A stretch of 64,000 bases of DNA, taken from contig NZ_CP063374.1 of NCBI RefSeq assembly GCF_015160875.1, forward strand, positions 3,781,001-3,845,000. Direction: 5' to 3'. Numbering within the stretch: position 1 is the stretch's first letter; each line of letters opens with the position of its first letter. Below the pieces are notes generated by a model, which saw only the letters and a program-made list of their open reading frames with translations, had not been told where the DNA came from and searched no databases. A program made the translations under genes and the position numbers. This document shows positions 32,674 through 40,999 of the stretch, in pieces. This stretch comes from Streptomyces chromofuscus. GTDB taxonomy: Bacteria; Actinomycetota; Actinomycetes; Streptomycetales; Streptomycetaceae.

Positions 32674-32852
32674 CCGACACGGTCACAGCAGGTTCGGCAG
32701 CCCTGGTGGCCCCACTGGCAACTGAAAGCCCACTCATCCCCTCAGTACCTATGGCCCCAATTGCCCCAGCGACCCCGGCAACGCCGGTCGCCCGAGCCGC
32801 CATGGACTCCGGGGAGCCGCCCCGCGCTATCCCGCACGTCATGTCTCCGTAA
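32670..32852 (+). CDS. possible 60-aa protein coupled to the YtrA-type regulator
   Basis: GTG 32670 overlaps the regulator stop (GTGA), a layout that usually marks a coupled gene. The 60-residue product is Ala/Pro/Thr-rich without a recognisable domain. It could be the stub of a lost operon (YtrA partners are normally ABC ATPases, which it does not resemble) or a chance frame. Nothing else is seen between 32853 and 33009. Confidence 0.3.
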   Translation: MTDTVTAGSAALVAPLATESPLIPSVPMAPIAPATPATPVARAAMDSGEPPRAIPHVMSP

Positions 32853-33009
32853 CCATTGATTCAGCCAGGCTTGCGACGCTCGGCCAATGACGCCCGCTGT
32901 GCCAGAGCCTTCGCCGCCCCCCGAGGGCCGCGCGGGGACCGGGGCCGCGATGCTCCCGCCCGCCCGGTCCGACGCGCCCGTTTCGCCCCAGGCGCGGAAC
33001 AATGGGGCC

Positions 33010-35241
33010 ATGAGCCAGCAGAACGCCCCGGCAGAGGTCCAGCACGTACAGCCCTCGGTGGGCTCCATCGCCGCGCACCGCCCGCACACGGTCTCGGCCA
33101 CGGTCTCCGACCTCGAACCCGACCTCGACTCCGACCTCGACGTCTACGAGGACGCGCGAGTGGACGGCGTCCAGCTGCCTCAGGGCCGGTTCCTCGACCG
33201 TGAGCGCAGCTGGCTGGCGTTCAACGAGCGCGTCCTGGAGCTCGCCGAGGACCCGAACACGCCGCTCCTGGAGCGCGCCAACTTCCTCGCGATCTTCGCC
33301 AGCAACCTGGACGAGTTCTTCATGGTCCGGGTGGCAGGGCTGAAGCGCCGCATCGCCACCGGCGTCGCCACCCGCTCCGCCTCCGGGCTCCAGCCGATGC
33401 AGGTCCTGGAGATGATCTGGGCCCGCTCCCGCGAGCTCATGGCCCGGCACGCCGCCTGCTACCACGAGGACGTCGCCCCCGCACTCGCGGACGAGGGCAT
33501 CCACCTGGTCCGCTGGAGCGAGCTGACCGAGAAGGAACAGGCCCGCCTGTTCACCCTCTTCCGGCACCAGATCTTCCCGGTCCTGACCCCGCTGGCCGTG
33601 GACCCCGCGCACCCCTTCCCGTACATCTCCGGCCTCTCCCTGAACCTGGCCGTCGTCGTGCGCAACCCGGTCAGCGGCCACAAGCACTTCGCCCGCGTCA
33701 AGGTGCCCCCGCTGCTCTCCCGCTTCCTGGAAGCCGCCCCCGGCCGGTACGTCCCGCTGGAGGACGTCATCGCCGCGCACCTGGAGGAGCTCTTCCCGGG
33801 CATGGAGGTGCTGGAGCACCACGCCTTCCGGCTGACCAGGAACGAGGACCTGGAGGTCGAGGAGGACGACGCGGAGAACCTGCTCCAGGCCCTGGAGAAG
33901 GAGCTCATGCGGCGCCGGTTCGGCCCGCCGGTCCGCCTGGAGGTCGAGGAGTCCATCGACCGCGAGGTGCTGGACCTGCTGGTGCGCGAGCTGAAGATCA
34001 GCGAGGCCGAGGTCTACCCGCTGCCCGGCCCGCTCGACCTGACCGGCCTGTTCCGCATCCACAGCCTGGACCGGCCCGAGCTGAAGTACCCGAAGTTCAT
34101 CGCCGGCACCCACCGCGACCTGGCCGAGGTCGAGTCCGCGTCCGCGCCCGACATCTTCGCCGCGCTGCGTGCCAGGGACGTCCTGCTGCACCACCCGTAC
34201 GACTCCTTCTCCACCTCCGTGCAGGCGTTCCTGGAGCAGGCCGCGTCCGACCCGGACGTCCTCGCCATCAAGCAGACCCTGTACCGCACCTCCGGCGACT
34301 CGCCCATCGTGGACGCGCTGATAGACGCCGCCGAGTCCGGCAAGCAGGTCCTCGTCCTGGTGGAGATCAAGGCCCGCTTCGACGAGCACGCCAACATCAA
34401 GTGGGCGCGCAAGCTGGAGGAGGCCGGCTGCCACGTGGTCTACGGCCTGGTCGGCCTGAAGACCCACTGCAAGCTGTCGCTGGTGGTCCGCCAGGAAGGC
34501 GACACGCTGCGGCGGTACAGCCACGTCGGCACCGGCAACTACCACCCGAAGACGGCCCGCCTCTACGAGGACCTCGGCCTGCTCACCGCCGACCCGCAGG
34601 TCGGCGCGGACCTGTCCGACCTGTTCAACCGGCTGTCCGGCTACTCCCGCCGGGAGACCTACCGCCGGCTGCTGGTCGCCCCCAAGTCCCTGCGCGACGG
34701 CCTGATAGCGCGGATCAACAAGGAGGTCCAGCACCACCGTGCCGGACGTCCCGCCTACGTCCGCGTCAAGGTCAACTCGATGGTCGACGAGGCCGTCATC
34801 GACGCCCTGTACCGGGCGTCCATGGCGGGCGTGCCGGTCGACGTCTGGGTGCGCGGCATCTGCGCGATCCGGCCGGGCGTGACGGGCCTGTCGGAGAACG
34901 TCAGGGTCCGCTCGATCCTCGGCCGCTTCCTCGAACACTCCCGGATCTTCGCCTTCGGCAACGGCGGCGAACCAGAGGTGTGGATCGGCAGCGCCGACAT
35001 GATGCACCGCAACCTCGACCGCCGTATCGAGGCGCTGGTCCGCGTCGTCGACCCGGCGCACCGCGCCGCGCTCAACCGGCTCCTCGAGACCGGCATGTCC
35101 GACTCCACCGCCTCCTGGCACCTGGGCCCGGACGGCGAGTGGAACCGGCACGCGACGGACGGCGACGGCGGGCCCCTGCGGAACGTCCAGGAGATGCTCA
35201 TAGACGCCCGGAGGCGCCGGCGTGGCACAGCAACACCTTGA
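33010..35241 (+). CDS. ppk: polyphosphate kinase
   Basis: 743 residues from ATG 33010, giving MSQQNAPAEVQ; an upstream in-frame ATG at 32887 would add 41 unconserved residues. All four PPK1 domains are present. N domain: FLDRERSWLAFNERVLELA. Head domain: PVLTPLAVDPAHPFPYIS. C1 domain: VGTGNYHPKTARLYEDLGL with the catalytic phospho-His. C2 domain: IGSADMMHRNLDRRIEALV. It reversibly polymerises the ATP gamma-phosphate into polyphosphate; in Streptomyces ppk is under phosphate control. The first 60 residues are variable. It overlaps the CHAD gene by 20 bp. Confidence 0.96.
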   Translation: MSQQNAPAEVQHVQPSVGSIAAHRPHTVSATVSDLEPDLDSDLDVYEDARVDGVQLPQGRFLDRERSWLAFNERVLELAEDPNTPLLERANFLAIFASNLDEFFMVRVAGLKRRIATGVATRSASGLQPMQVLEMIWARSRELMARHAACYHEDVAPALADEGIHLVRWSELTEKEQARLFTLFRHQIFPVLTPLAVDPAHPFPYISGLSLNLAVVVRNPVSGHKHFARVKVPPLLSRFLEAAPGRYVPLEDVIAAHLEELFPGMEVLEHHAFRLTRNEDLEVEEDDAENLLQALEKELMRRRFGPPVRLEVEESIDREVLDLLVRELKISEAEVYPLPGPLDLTGLFRIHSLDRPELKYPKFIAGTHRDLAEVESASAPDIFAALRARDVLLHHPYDSFSTSVQAFLEQAASDPDVLAIKQTLYRTSGDSPIVDALIDAAESGKQVLVLVEIKARFDEHANIKWARKLEEAGCHVVYGLVGLKTHCKLSLVVRQEGDTLRRYSHVGTGNYHPKTARLYEDLGLLTADPQVGADLSDLFNRLSGYSRRETYRRLLVAPKSLRDGLIARINKEVQHHRAGRPAYVRVKVNSMVDEAVIDALYRASMAGVPVDVWVRGICAIRPGVTGLSENVRVRSILGRFLEHSRIFAFGNGGEPEVWIGSADMMHRNLDRRIEALVRVVDPAHRAALNRLLETGMSDSTASWHLGPDGEWNRHATDGDGGPLRNVQEMLIDARRRRRGTATP

Positions 35242-36385
35242 CCCGACGGACCCGATGGCCGGGCCGTCCCCCAAGCTCTCGGCTTCGCTCGAGCAGGGAG
35301 CTGCCCCCACCGGCGACGCCCTCGCGGGCTACCTGCGCGCCCAGGCCACGGACTTCCTCCGCGCACTCCGCCAGCACCGGGAGACCGGTGGCGGAGCCGG
35401 CCACAACGGCTCGGAGGAGACCGTCGACGCGGCGCGAGCCCTGCGCCGCTCGGCCCGCCGCATCAGCGGCAGCCTGCACACGTTCCGTCCGCTGCTGGAC
35501 ACCGACTGGTCGGAGGGCATGCGCCCGGAACTGGCCTGGCTCTCCGGCACCCTGGCCCTGGAGCACGCCTACGCGGCTCGCCTGGAGCGGCTGCTCCAGG
35601 CCCTGCACCGGCTGTCGGGCGCGGCCTTCCCCAGCCAGTCGGCGGCCGGCCGCGCGGCGGCGGTCGGCGACGCGGCCGGTGTCGTCGCGGGCGGTCGTGG
35701 GGTCGGCACGGCCCCGGTGGGGGCGGCGCCTCCCACCGCCGGCCCTCCGGCGGCCCCCGAGCGCGGCAACCTCACCGTGGGCGCGGCCAAGGCGGGCGCA
35801 CTGCTCGAACGCCAGCTCACCCTCGCCCGGACCCGGGCCCACTCCAGCGCCCTGCAGGCCCTCGGCTCCTCCCGCTTCCACGCGGTCGCCGACAAGGTCG
35901 CCGTACTGGCCAGCGAGGTGCCCCTCACCCCGGCCGCGGCCACCACCGACCTCCGCCCGCACGCGGCGGCGGCCGAGGAGCGCCTCACGGACGCGGTGGC
36001 CGCCCTGCCGCTGGTCACCGCGGGCCACCCGTACAACGCGGAGGCGCTGATCCACGGCCTGTCCCCGGACCCCGCCCCGCACCCGCAGGACGCCCCCTGG
36101 CACCAGGTCCGCCTCCTGCTGCGGCTGCACCGCTACGCCCGCGAGGTCCTCCACGGCGAGGCCCCCGTCGACGTCCGCCTGCTGGCCGCGGGACAGGCCC
36201 TCAACCGGCACCGCGACGCCTCCGAGGCGGCGGCGGCAGCGGCGGCGGCGGCCCGCACGCCGCGCATCGCGCCGGCGACCGCGTACGCGCTCGGCGTGCT
36301 GCACGCCGACCAGCGACACGAGGTCGAGGCGGCACGGTTCGCGTTCCAGCAGTCGTGGCAGAGGCAGACGGTGGGTACGTCCTGA
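35222..36385 (+). CDS. CHAD-domain protein (polyphosphate-associated)
   Basis: 387 residues from GTG 35222, which lies 20 bp inside the end of ppk, so the genes are translationally coupled. The protein is an all-helical CHAD repeat (conserved histidine alpha-helical domain). Basic residues and histidines are spaced along ARALRRSARRISGSLHTFRPLL and the later H-x4-EALIHGL, RLLLRLHRYAREVLHG region. CHAD domains bind polyphosphate in other bacteria. Coupling to ppk strongly supports a role on polyphosphate. An Ala/Gly/Pro-rich linker (about 140-185) divides the domain. Confidence 0.87.
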   Translation: MAQQHLDPTDPMAGPSPKLSASLEQGAAPTGDALAGYLRAQATDFLRALRQHRETGGGAGHNGSEETVDAARALRRSARRISGSLHTFRPLLDTDWSEGMRPELAWLSGTLALEHAYAARLERLLQALHRLSGAAFPSQSAAGRAAAVGDAAGVVAGGRGVGTAPVGAAPPTAGPPAAPERGNLTVGAAKAGALLERQLTLARTRAHSSALQALGSSRFHAVADKVAVLASEVPLTPAAATTDLRPHAAAAEERLTDAVAALPLVTAGHPYNAEALIHGLSPDPAPHPQDAPWHQVRLLLRLHRYAREVLHGEAPVDVRLLAAGQALNRHRDASEAAAAAAAAARTPRIAPATAYALGVLHADQRHEVEAARFAFQQSWQRQTVGTS

Positions 36386-36834
36386 ACGCACGAGGGAGCG
36401 GTGAGCAGCGGCCGGACGGCACGAAGGACACCCCGGTCCAGGCGGCCGGCTGCGTCCTGTGGCGCCGCTCCGCCGTCGACGAGGGCCTGGAGATCTGCCT
36501 CGTCCACCGGCCCAAGTACGACGACTGGTCCCACCCCAAGGGCAAGCTGAAGCGCGGCGAGGACGCGCTGGCGGGCGCCTTGCGGGAGGTCGAGGAGGAG
36601 ACCGGCTGCACCGCGGTGCCCGGCGCCGAGCTGCCCACCCTGCACTACATGGCGAACGGCCGCCCCAAGCAGGTCCGTTACTGGGCGGCCGAGGCCGCCT
36701 CGCACGGCTTCACGCCGAGCGACGAGGTCGACCGCATCCTGTGGCTGCCCCCCGCGGCCGCCCGGCTGCGCCTGACCCAGTTCCGCGACCGCGAACTGGT
36801 GGACGAACTACTGGCGACCATACGCCACGCGTGA
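36355..36834 (+). CDS. NUDIX hydrolase (MutT-like)
   Basis: 159 residues from GTG 36355, overlapping the CHAD gene by 31 bp. The NUDIX box G-x5-E-x7-REVEEETG is seen as GKLKRGEDALAGALREVEEETG (about residues 62-83), with the YDDWSHPKG approach typical of diadenosine-polyphosphate or inorganic-polyphosphate-type members. It forms an operon with ppk and the CHAD gene. Possible roles are removal of nucleoside polyphosphates or shortening of polyP-linked compounds. A related MutT gene occupies this position near ppk/pst in S. coelicolor, as I recall. Confidence 0.9.
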   Translation: MAEADGGYVLNARGSGEQRPDGTKDTPVQAAGCVLWRRSAVDEGLEICLVHRPKYDDWSHPKGKLKRGEDALAGALREVEEETGCTAVPGAELPTLHYMANGRPKQVRYWAAEAASHGFTPSDEVDRILWLPPAAARLRLTQFRDRELVDELLATIRHA

Positions 36835-36864
36835 GGTCCCCTGACGGTCGAGGGGACCGTCAGG
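36835..36864. terminator. terminator after the ppk-CHAD-NUDIX unit
   Basis: Two alternative perfect hairpins overlap: GGTCCCCT/AGGGGACC (36835-36858) and CCTGACGGTC/GACCGTCAGG (36840-36864). They follow the NUDIX stop directly and lie against the end of the minus-strand 57-aa gene, so they may serve both sides. Confidence 0.55.
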
Positions 36865-37033
36865 ATCCGGCCACATGCCCCGCCGCGTCCGTCCGGGCCT
36901 GACTCCGCGCCCGCCGCGCGGGACCGCGCCAGCCGCAGACACAGCGAGCCACGCAGAAGGGCCCCTGTTCGACCGTGCTGGTGCGATGCTCCGGATGGTC
37001 CTGACCTGGGGCGAACCGATCCTGCTCTGTCAC
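36860..37033 (-). CDS. 57-aa Cys-containing small protein
   Basis: From GTG 37033 the peptide contains FCVARCVCGWRGPARRARSQA. Three clustered cysteines followed by a conserved-looking W-x-G-P-A-R-R-A-R block recall a family of small zinc-ribbon-like Streptomyces hypothetical proteins. A TAACCT box 7 bp before the GTG suggests a leaderless start. The open frame upstream (to 37132) adds low-complexity sequence only. Function unknown. The remaining 37034-37233 appears to hold only the promoter region of the lipoprotein gene. Confidence 0.55.
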   Translation of the reverse strand: MTEQDRFAPGQDHPEHRTSTVEQGPFCVARCVCGWRGPARRARSQARTDAAGHVAGS

Positions 37034-37233
37034 TCCGGGAAGGTTACACAGCTCTGGTGAACGCCCGGTGAGCGCCTTCCACGGGCCCGCCCGGCCGCCC
37101 CCGCGCGTCCCTGCCGCACACTCCCCGCGCACGCCTCCACCACCCCACCGCCCGCGTGACGGCTCAACCTACCCCTCGTTAACCCGAACAACAGGGGGCC
37201 CGAGACGAACGTACGGCTGGGGGTAGGCAGGCG

Positions 37234-38070
37234 ATGGCGGAGCAGTACGGCAGGACGAGCACAGCGGTCGTGGCGGCAGGGCTCACGGCCTGCGCCTGCC
37301 TCCTCGCCTCCGGGTGCACGAGCAGCGGCGCGGCCGCCGACGACGCCCGCCCCGCCGACCCGGTCCGCACCCTGCACGGAGCCGCCGACGCGCTGGTCGA
37401 CGCGGGCACGTCCAAGGCCCGGACGTCGATGGAGATGGCGACCGGTGGCACCCGCGTCACCATCCGCGGCGAGGGCGTCTACGACTACACCCGCCGGCGC
37501 GGCGAGTTGAAGGTGCTGCTCCCCCAGGACCCGTCCGGCCAGACCGAGCACCGCCCGATCACCGCGCTGCTCGCGCCCGGCGCCCTGTACATGAAGAACC
37601 GGGGCGCCGGGGTCCCGGCGGACAAGTGGGTGCGCGTCGACACCGCGACGCTGTCCGACGGGAACCTGGTCACCGGCGGCGCCACGGACCCCTACGCCGC
37701 CGCGGAGGTGCTGCGCGGCACCCGCACGGCGACGTACGTCGGCCGCACCCGGGTCGCCGGCACCGCGGTGCACCACTACCGCGGCACCGCCGACCTCGCC
37801 AAGGCCGCCAGGACCGCCTCCTCCGGCGGCCGGGCCTCGCTCGCGGCGGCGGCGAAAGGGTTCGCCACCGCCGAGGTCCCGTTCGACGTGTTCCTGGACG
37901 ACGAGGGCCGCATCCGCAAGATCCGGCACCGCTTCAGCTTCGTCAACGGCCGGCAGGAAGGCACCGTGGCGGTCGCGTCCACGACCCTGCTCTACGACTT
38001 CGGCGCCCCCGTCGACGTACGCCTGCCGCCCGAGAAGGACATCTACGCCGGCCGGATCGCCGAGGAGTGA
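37234..38070 (+). CDS. putative lipoprotein (LppX/LprG-like)
   Basis: 278 residues. A hydrophobic signal segment leads to a lipobox LLASGC with Cys28 as the predicted lipidated residue. The mature part resembles the LppX/LprAFG lipid-binding fold of actinobacteria: VRTLHGAADALVDAGTSKARTSMEM, then long amphipathic strands. The likely location is the outer face of the cytoplasmic membrane. A partial match only; it could be another beta-rich lipoprotein. Start ATG 37234. It stands alone between divergent small genes. Confidence 0.75.
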   Translation: MAEQYGRTSTAVVAAGLTACACLLASGCTSSGAAADDARPADPVRTLHGAADALVDAGTSKARTSMEMATGGTRVTIRGEGVYDYTRRRGELKVLLPQDPSGQTEHRPITALLAPGALYMKNRGAGVPADKWVRVDTATLSDGNLVTGGATDPYAAAEVLRGTRTATYVGRTRVAGTAVHHYRGTADLAKAARTASSGGRASLAAAAKGFATAEVPFDVFLDDEGRIRKIRHRFSFVNGRQEGTVAVASTTLLYDFGAPVDVRLPPEKDIYAGRIAEE

Positions 38071-38155
38071 CCGGCGTGAACTAGCCCGTCCGTGCCATGC
38101 GCGTTGTGTAGGCCACTCCCTACTCTAGGAAGCCGGTGACGGCAGAGAAGAGGTG

Positions 38156-38338
38156 ATGCACGTGGCTCCGGTCGGCGGTACGGCAGTTCAGGACCACGTG
38201 GCCCTCGCCGAGATCGAGCTGTGCGGAGAGCTGATCATCGCCGCCTCCGCGGCGGACGAGGACCGGCTGAGCCTGGCGAGCATCGACGAGGTCCTGAGGG
38301 TGGCCGAAGAGCGCGGGAACGGCTCCCCCGTGAGGTGA
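38156..38338 (+). CDS. hypothetical 60-aa protein
   Basis: Start ATG 38156 behind AGAAGAGG; GTG 38153 and GTG 38162 are alternatives. The product is acidic and helical (VALAEIELCGELIIAASAADEDRLSLASIDEVLRVAE), without membrane spans. Similar small acidic proteins are frequent in Streptomyces. GC-rich third positions and the ribosome site support expression. It converges with csoR, 24 bp apart. Function unknown. Confidence 0.65.
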   Translation: MHVAPVGGTAVQDHVALAEIELCGELIIAASAADEDRLSLASIDEVLRVAEERGNGSPVR

Positions 38339-38361
38339 CCCCTTGGGAGGTGAGCGAAAGC

Positions 38362-38691
38362 TCACGTCCGCAGCAGCCGCCCGATGGCCTTCGTGGCCTC
38401 CTCGACCTTGGCGTCGACCTCGTCCCCGCCCTTCAGCGCGGCATCGGCGACGCAGTGCCGCAGATGCTCCTCGAGCAGTTGCAGGGCGAAGGACTGGAGG
38501 GCCTTCGTGGAGGCGGACACCTGCGTGAGTATGTCGATGCAGTACACGTCCTCGTCGACCATCCTCTGCAGCCCGCGGATCTGTCCCTCGATCCTGCGCA
38601 GCCGCTTCAGGTGCTCGTCCTTCTGCTTGTGGTAGCCGTGGATGCCCCGGTCATGGTCGGTCACCACACCCTCGCCGGCCTCGGTGGTCAT
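38362..38691 (-). CDS. csoR: CsoR-family copper-sensing repressor
   Basis: 109 residues from ATG 38691; an upstream frame adds six residues without support. DUF156/CsoR helical fold: HLKRLRRIEGQIRGLQRMVDEDVYCIDILTQV, then LLEEHLRHCV. The Cys-His-Cys metal set is Cys in VYCID, His in EEHLRH and Cys in RHCV, as in Cu(I) sensors. A perfect ATACCC-5-GGGTAT operator lies 18 bp upstream. Cu(I) binding would release the repressor. No copper ATPase or chaperone is adjacent, so targets besides itself are elsewhere. Confidence 0.88.
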   Translation of the reverse strand: MTTEAGEGVVTDHDRGIHGYHKQKDEHLKRLRRIEGQIRGLQRMVDEDVYCIDILTQVSASTKALQSFALQLLEEHLRHCVADAALKGGDEVDAKVEEATKAIGRLLRT

Positions 38692-38709
38692 CGCGCACCC
38701 TCCATCCAC

Positions 38710-38726
38710 ATACCCCTGCTGGGTAT
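38710..38726. promoter_or_regulatory. CsoR operator
   Basis: ATACCC, CTGCT, GGGTAT: perfect arms with a GC spacer, of the type bound by CsoR proteins. A further GGGTATAC half-site lies at 38745-38752. Confidence 0.7.
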
Positions 38727-38905
38727 ATCGTACCGAATTTTGCTGGGTATACGGCCCTTGGCCGCTCCCCGGAGTCGACCACCGAACCGCCCCCGTACAG
38801 GTGCGCGGATTCCATGGGCGACACTGGGGGACGGCCCATTAGCCGTGGCCGGATGATGCGCCTAGCATCACCCTGACCGAAACCGATGCACCCCGAGGAC
38901 CCCAC

Positions 38906-39526
38906 GTGCGCTTTCGTCTGACCCCCAGGGAGACGAGCTTCTACGACATGTTCGCCGCGTCCGCGGACAACATCGTCACCGGCTCGAAACTCCTGATGGA
39001 ACTGCTCGGGGCGGACGCTTCCGCCCGGGCCGAGATCGCAGAGCGCATGCGGGCAGCGGAACACGCCGGTGACGATGCCACGCACGCGATCTTTCACCAG
39101 CTGAACTCCTCGTTCATCACGCCCTTCGACCGCGAGGACATCTACTCCCTCGCGTCCTCCCTCGACGACATCATGGACTTCATGGAGGAGGCCGTCGACC
39201 TGGTCGTCCTCTACAACGTGGAGGAGCTCCCCAAGGGCGTCGAGCAGCAGATCGAGGTGCTCGCCCGCGCCGCCGAGCTGACGGCCGAGGCGATGCCGCA
39301 CCTGCGCACCCTGGACAACCTCACCGAATACTGGATCGAGGTCAACCGCCTCGAGAACCAGGCCGACCAGATCCACCGCAAGCTCCTGGCCCACCTCTTC
39401 AACGGCAAGTACGACGCGATCGAGGTGCTGAAGCTCAAGCAGATCGTCGACGTCCTCGAAGAGGCCGCCGACGCGTTCGAGCACGTGGCGAACACGGTGG
39501 AGACCATCGCCGTCAAGGAGTCCTGA
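38906..39526 (+). CDS. DUF47/PhoU-like Pit accessory protein
   Basis: 206 residues from GTG 38906. The DUF47 (PhoU-like) helical bundle shows FYDMFAASADNIVTGSKLL at the start and acidic motifs EHAGDDATHAIFHQLN and FDREDIYSLASSLDDIMDF, which bind metal clusters in PhoU proteins. Such genes sit directly upstream of Pit-family phosphate transporters and modulate them; here pit follows after 7 bp. This protein differs from the PhoU of the pho regulon. Confidence 0.93.
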   Translation: MRFRLTPRETSFYDMFAASADNIVTGSKLLMELLGADASARAEIAERMRAAEHAGDDATHAIFHQLNSSFITPFDREDIYSLASSLDDIMDFMEEAVDLVVLYNVEELPKGVEQQIEVLARAAELTAEAMPHLRTLDNLTEYWIEVNRLENQADQIHRKLLAHLFNGKYDAIEVLKLKQIVDVLEEAADAFEHVANTVETIAVKES

Positions 39527-39533
39527 CCCGTCC

Positions 39534-40532
39534 ATGGACACCTTTGCCCTGGTCGTGACCATCCTGGTCGCCCTCTTCTTCACCTACACCAACGGCTTCC
39601 ACGACTCGGCGAACGCGATCGCCACGTCCGTGTCGACCCGCGCCCTGACGCCGAAGGCCGCCCTGGCCATGGCCGCGGTCATGAACCTGGCCGGCGCCTT
39701 CCTCGGCAGCGGCGTGGCGAAAACGGTCAGCGAGGGTTTGATCGAAACGCCCAAGGGCTCCACGGGCATGGGCATCCTCTTCGCCGCCCTCCTCGGCGCC
39801 ATCACCTGGAACCTCGTCACCTGGTACTTCGGCCTGCCGTCCTCCTCCTCCCACGCCCTCTTCGGCGGCATGGTCGGCGCGGCCCTGGCCGGCGGCACGA
39901 CCGTCTACTGGGACGGCGTCCTCGACAAGATCATCATCCCCATGTTCGTGTCCCCCGTCGTCGGCCTGATCCTCGGCTACCTGGTGATGACGGCGATCAT
40001 GTGGATCTTCCGCCGCGCCAACCCGCACAAGGCCAAGCGCGGCTTCCGCATAGCGCAGACCGTCTCGGCGGCGGGCATGGCCCTCGGCCACGGCCTCCAG
40101 GACGCCCAGAAGACGATGGGCATCGTCGTCATGGCCCTGGTCATCGCGGACGTCGAGGACTACGGCGACCCCATCCCGATCTGGGTCAAGATCGCCTGCG
40201 CTGTCATGCTCTCCCTGGGCACCTACGCCGGCGGCTGGCGCATCATGCGCACACTGGGCCGCCGCATCATCGAACTCGACCCCCCGCAGGGCTTCGCCGC
40301 CGAGACCACCGGCGCGTCGATCATGTTCACCACGGCCTTCCTCTTCAAGGCCCCCATCTCCACGACCCACGCCATCACCTCGGCCATCATGGGCGTCGGC
40401 GCAACGAAGCGCGTGAACGCGGTCCGCTGGGGCGTGGCCAAGAACATCGTCCTGGGCTGGTTCATCACGATGCCGGCAGCAGCAGCGGTAGCAGCCGGCG
40501 CCTACGGCCTCGTGTACCTGGCGTTCCTGTAG
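39534..40532 (+). CDS. pit: PiT-family low-affinity inorganic phosphate transporter
   Basis: 332 residues, about ten membrane spans. The two PiT signature repeats are present: TNGFHDSANAIATSVSTRALTP near residue 18 and the inverted copy ISTTHAITSAIMGVGATKR near residue 280. It imports metal-phosphate by proton symport. It is transcribed with the DUF47 gene and converges with the high-affinity pst operon, giving both uptake systems side by side. Confidence 0.95.
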   Translation: MDTFALVVTILVALFFTYTNGFHDSANAIATSVSTRALTPKAALAMAAVMNLAGAFLGSGVAKTVSEGLIETPKGSTGMGILFAALLGAITWNLVTWYFGLPSSSSHALFGGMVGAALAGGTTVYWDGVLDKIIIPMFVSPVVGLILGYLVMTAIMWIFRRANPHKAKRGFRIAQTVSAAGMALGHGLQDAQKTMGIVVMALVIADVEDYGDPIPIWVKIACAVMLSLGTYAGGWRIMRTLGRRIIELDPPQGFAAETTGASIMFTTAFLFKAPISTTHAITSAIMGVGATKRVNAVRWGVAKNIVLGWFITMPAAAAVAAGAYGLVYLAFL

Positions 40533-40815
40533 CCCCTAGCCGCACGGCCCCGGCGTTGACCCTGCAGCGCAGCCGTAGCCGCACGGCCCGGCGTCGTTTG
40601 TCGGTTGCCCCCGCACCCGCCCACGACGCGAAGGGGTCGTGCCGGGGTGTCCGCCCGCAGCGGTTGGCGCGTCAACCCGGGCGCGTTGGTCAGAGACCGA
40701 TTCCGCGCCGTTCCGAGGACGGACACCCCCCGGCGCCGCCCCGACGACGCACACACCGCAGGCGCCACAGCAACCCCGCACCCGCAGCCACAGGCCGCCG
40801 CAGGCATGCAAACCG

Positions 40816-40850
40816 GCACCCGCACCCGCACCCGCACCCGCACCGAACAC
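40816..40850. repeat. GCACCC hexanucleotide repeat in the pit-pstB intergenic region
   Basis: About six tandem copies of GCACCC. The 467-bp region 40533-40999 has no credible gene. It also holds a repeated TAGCCGCACGGCCC (40537 and 40576) and ends with a strong bidirectional terminator. Confidence 0.7.
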
Positions 40851-40920
40851 CCCACCGCGGCACCACACCACCGCGGCACGACGCCCGGACCCGGACCACA
40901 CAAGACCGCCGCAAACGACG

Positions 40921-40955
40921 GGGCCCGCCCCCGGGAGCCAGGGGCGGGCCCTTTT
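40921..40955. terminator. bidirectional terminator between pit and pstB
   Basis: GGGCCCGCCCC, 9-base loop, GGGGCGGGCCC followed by TTTT on the plus strand. Perfect 11-bp arms. It serves pit and possibly the pst operon end on the other strand. Confidence 0.8.
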
Positions 40956-40999
40956 CGTCCTCGCGGTGGCACCGCCATGCAGCACCGCGAGGAGCTTGA

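Noticed and set aside
32839..35310. 823-codon open frame antisense to ppk
   Set aside because: Val/Gly/Asp/Arg-rich mirror translation of a real GC-rich gene; no motif, and ppk on the other strand is certain.
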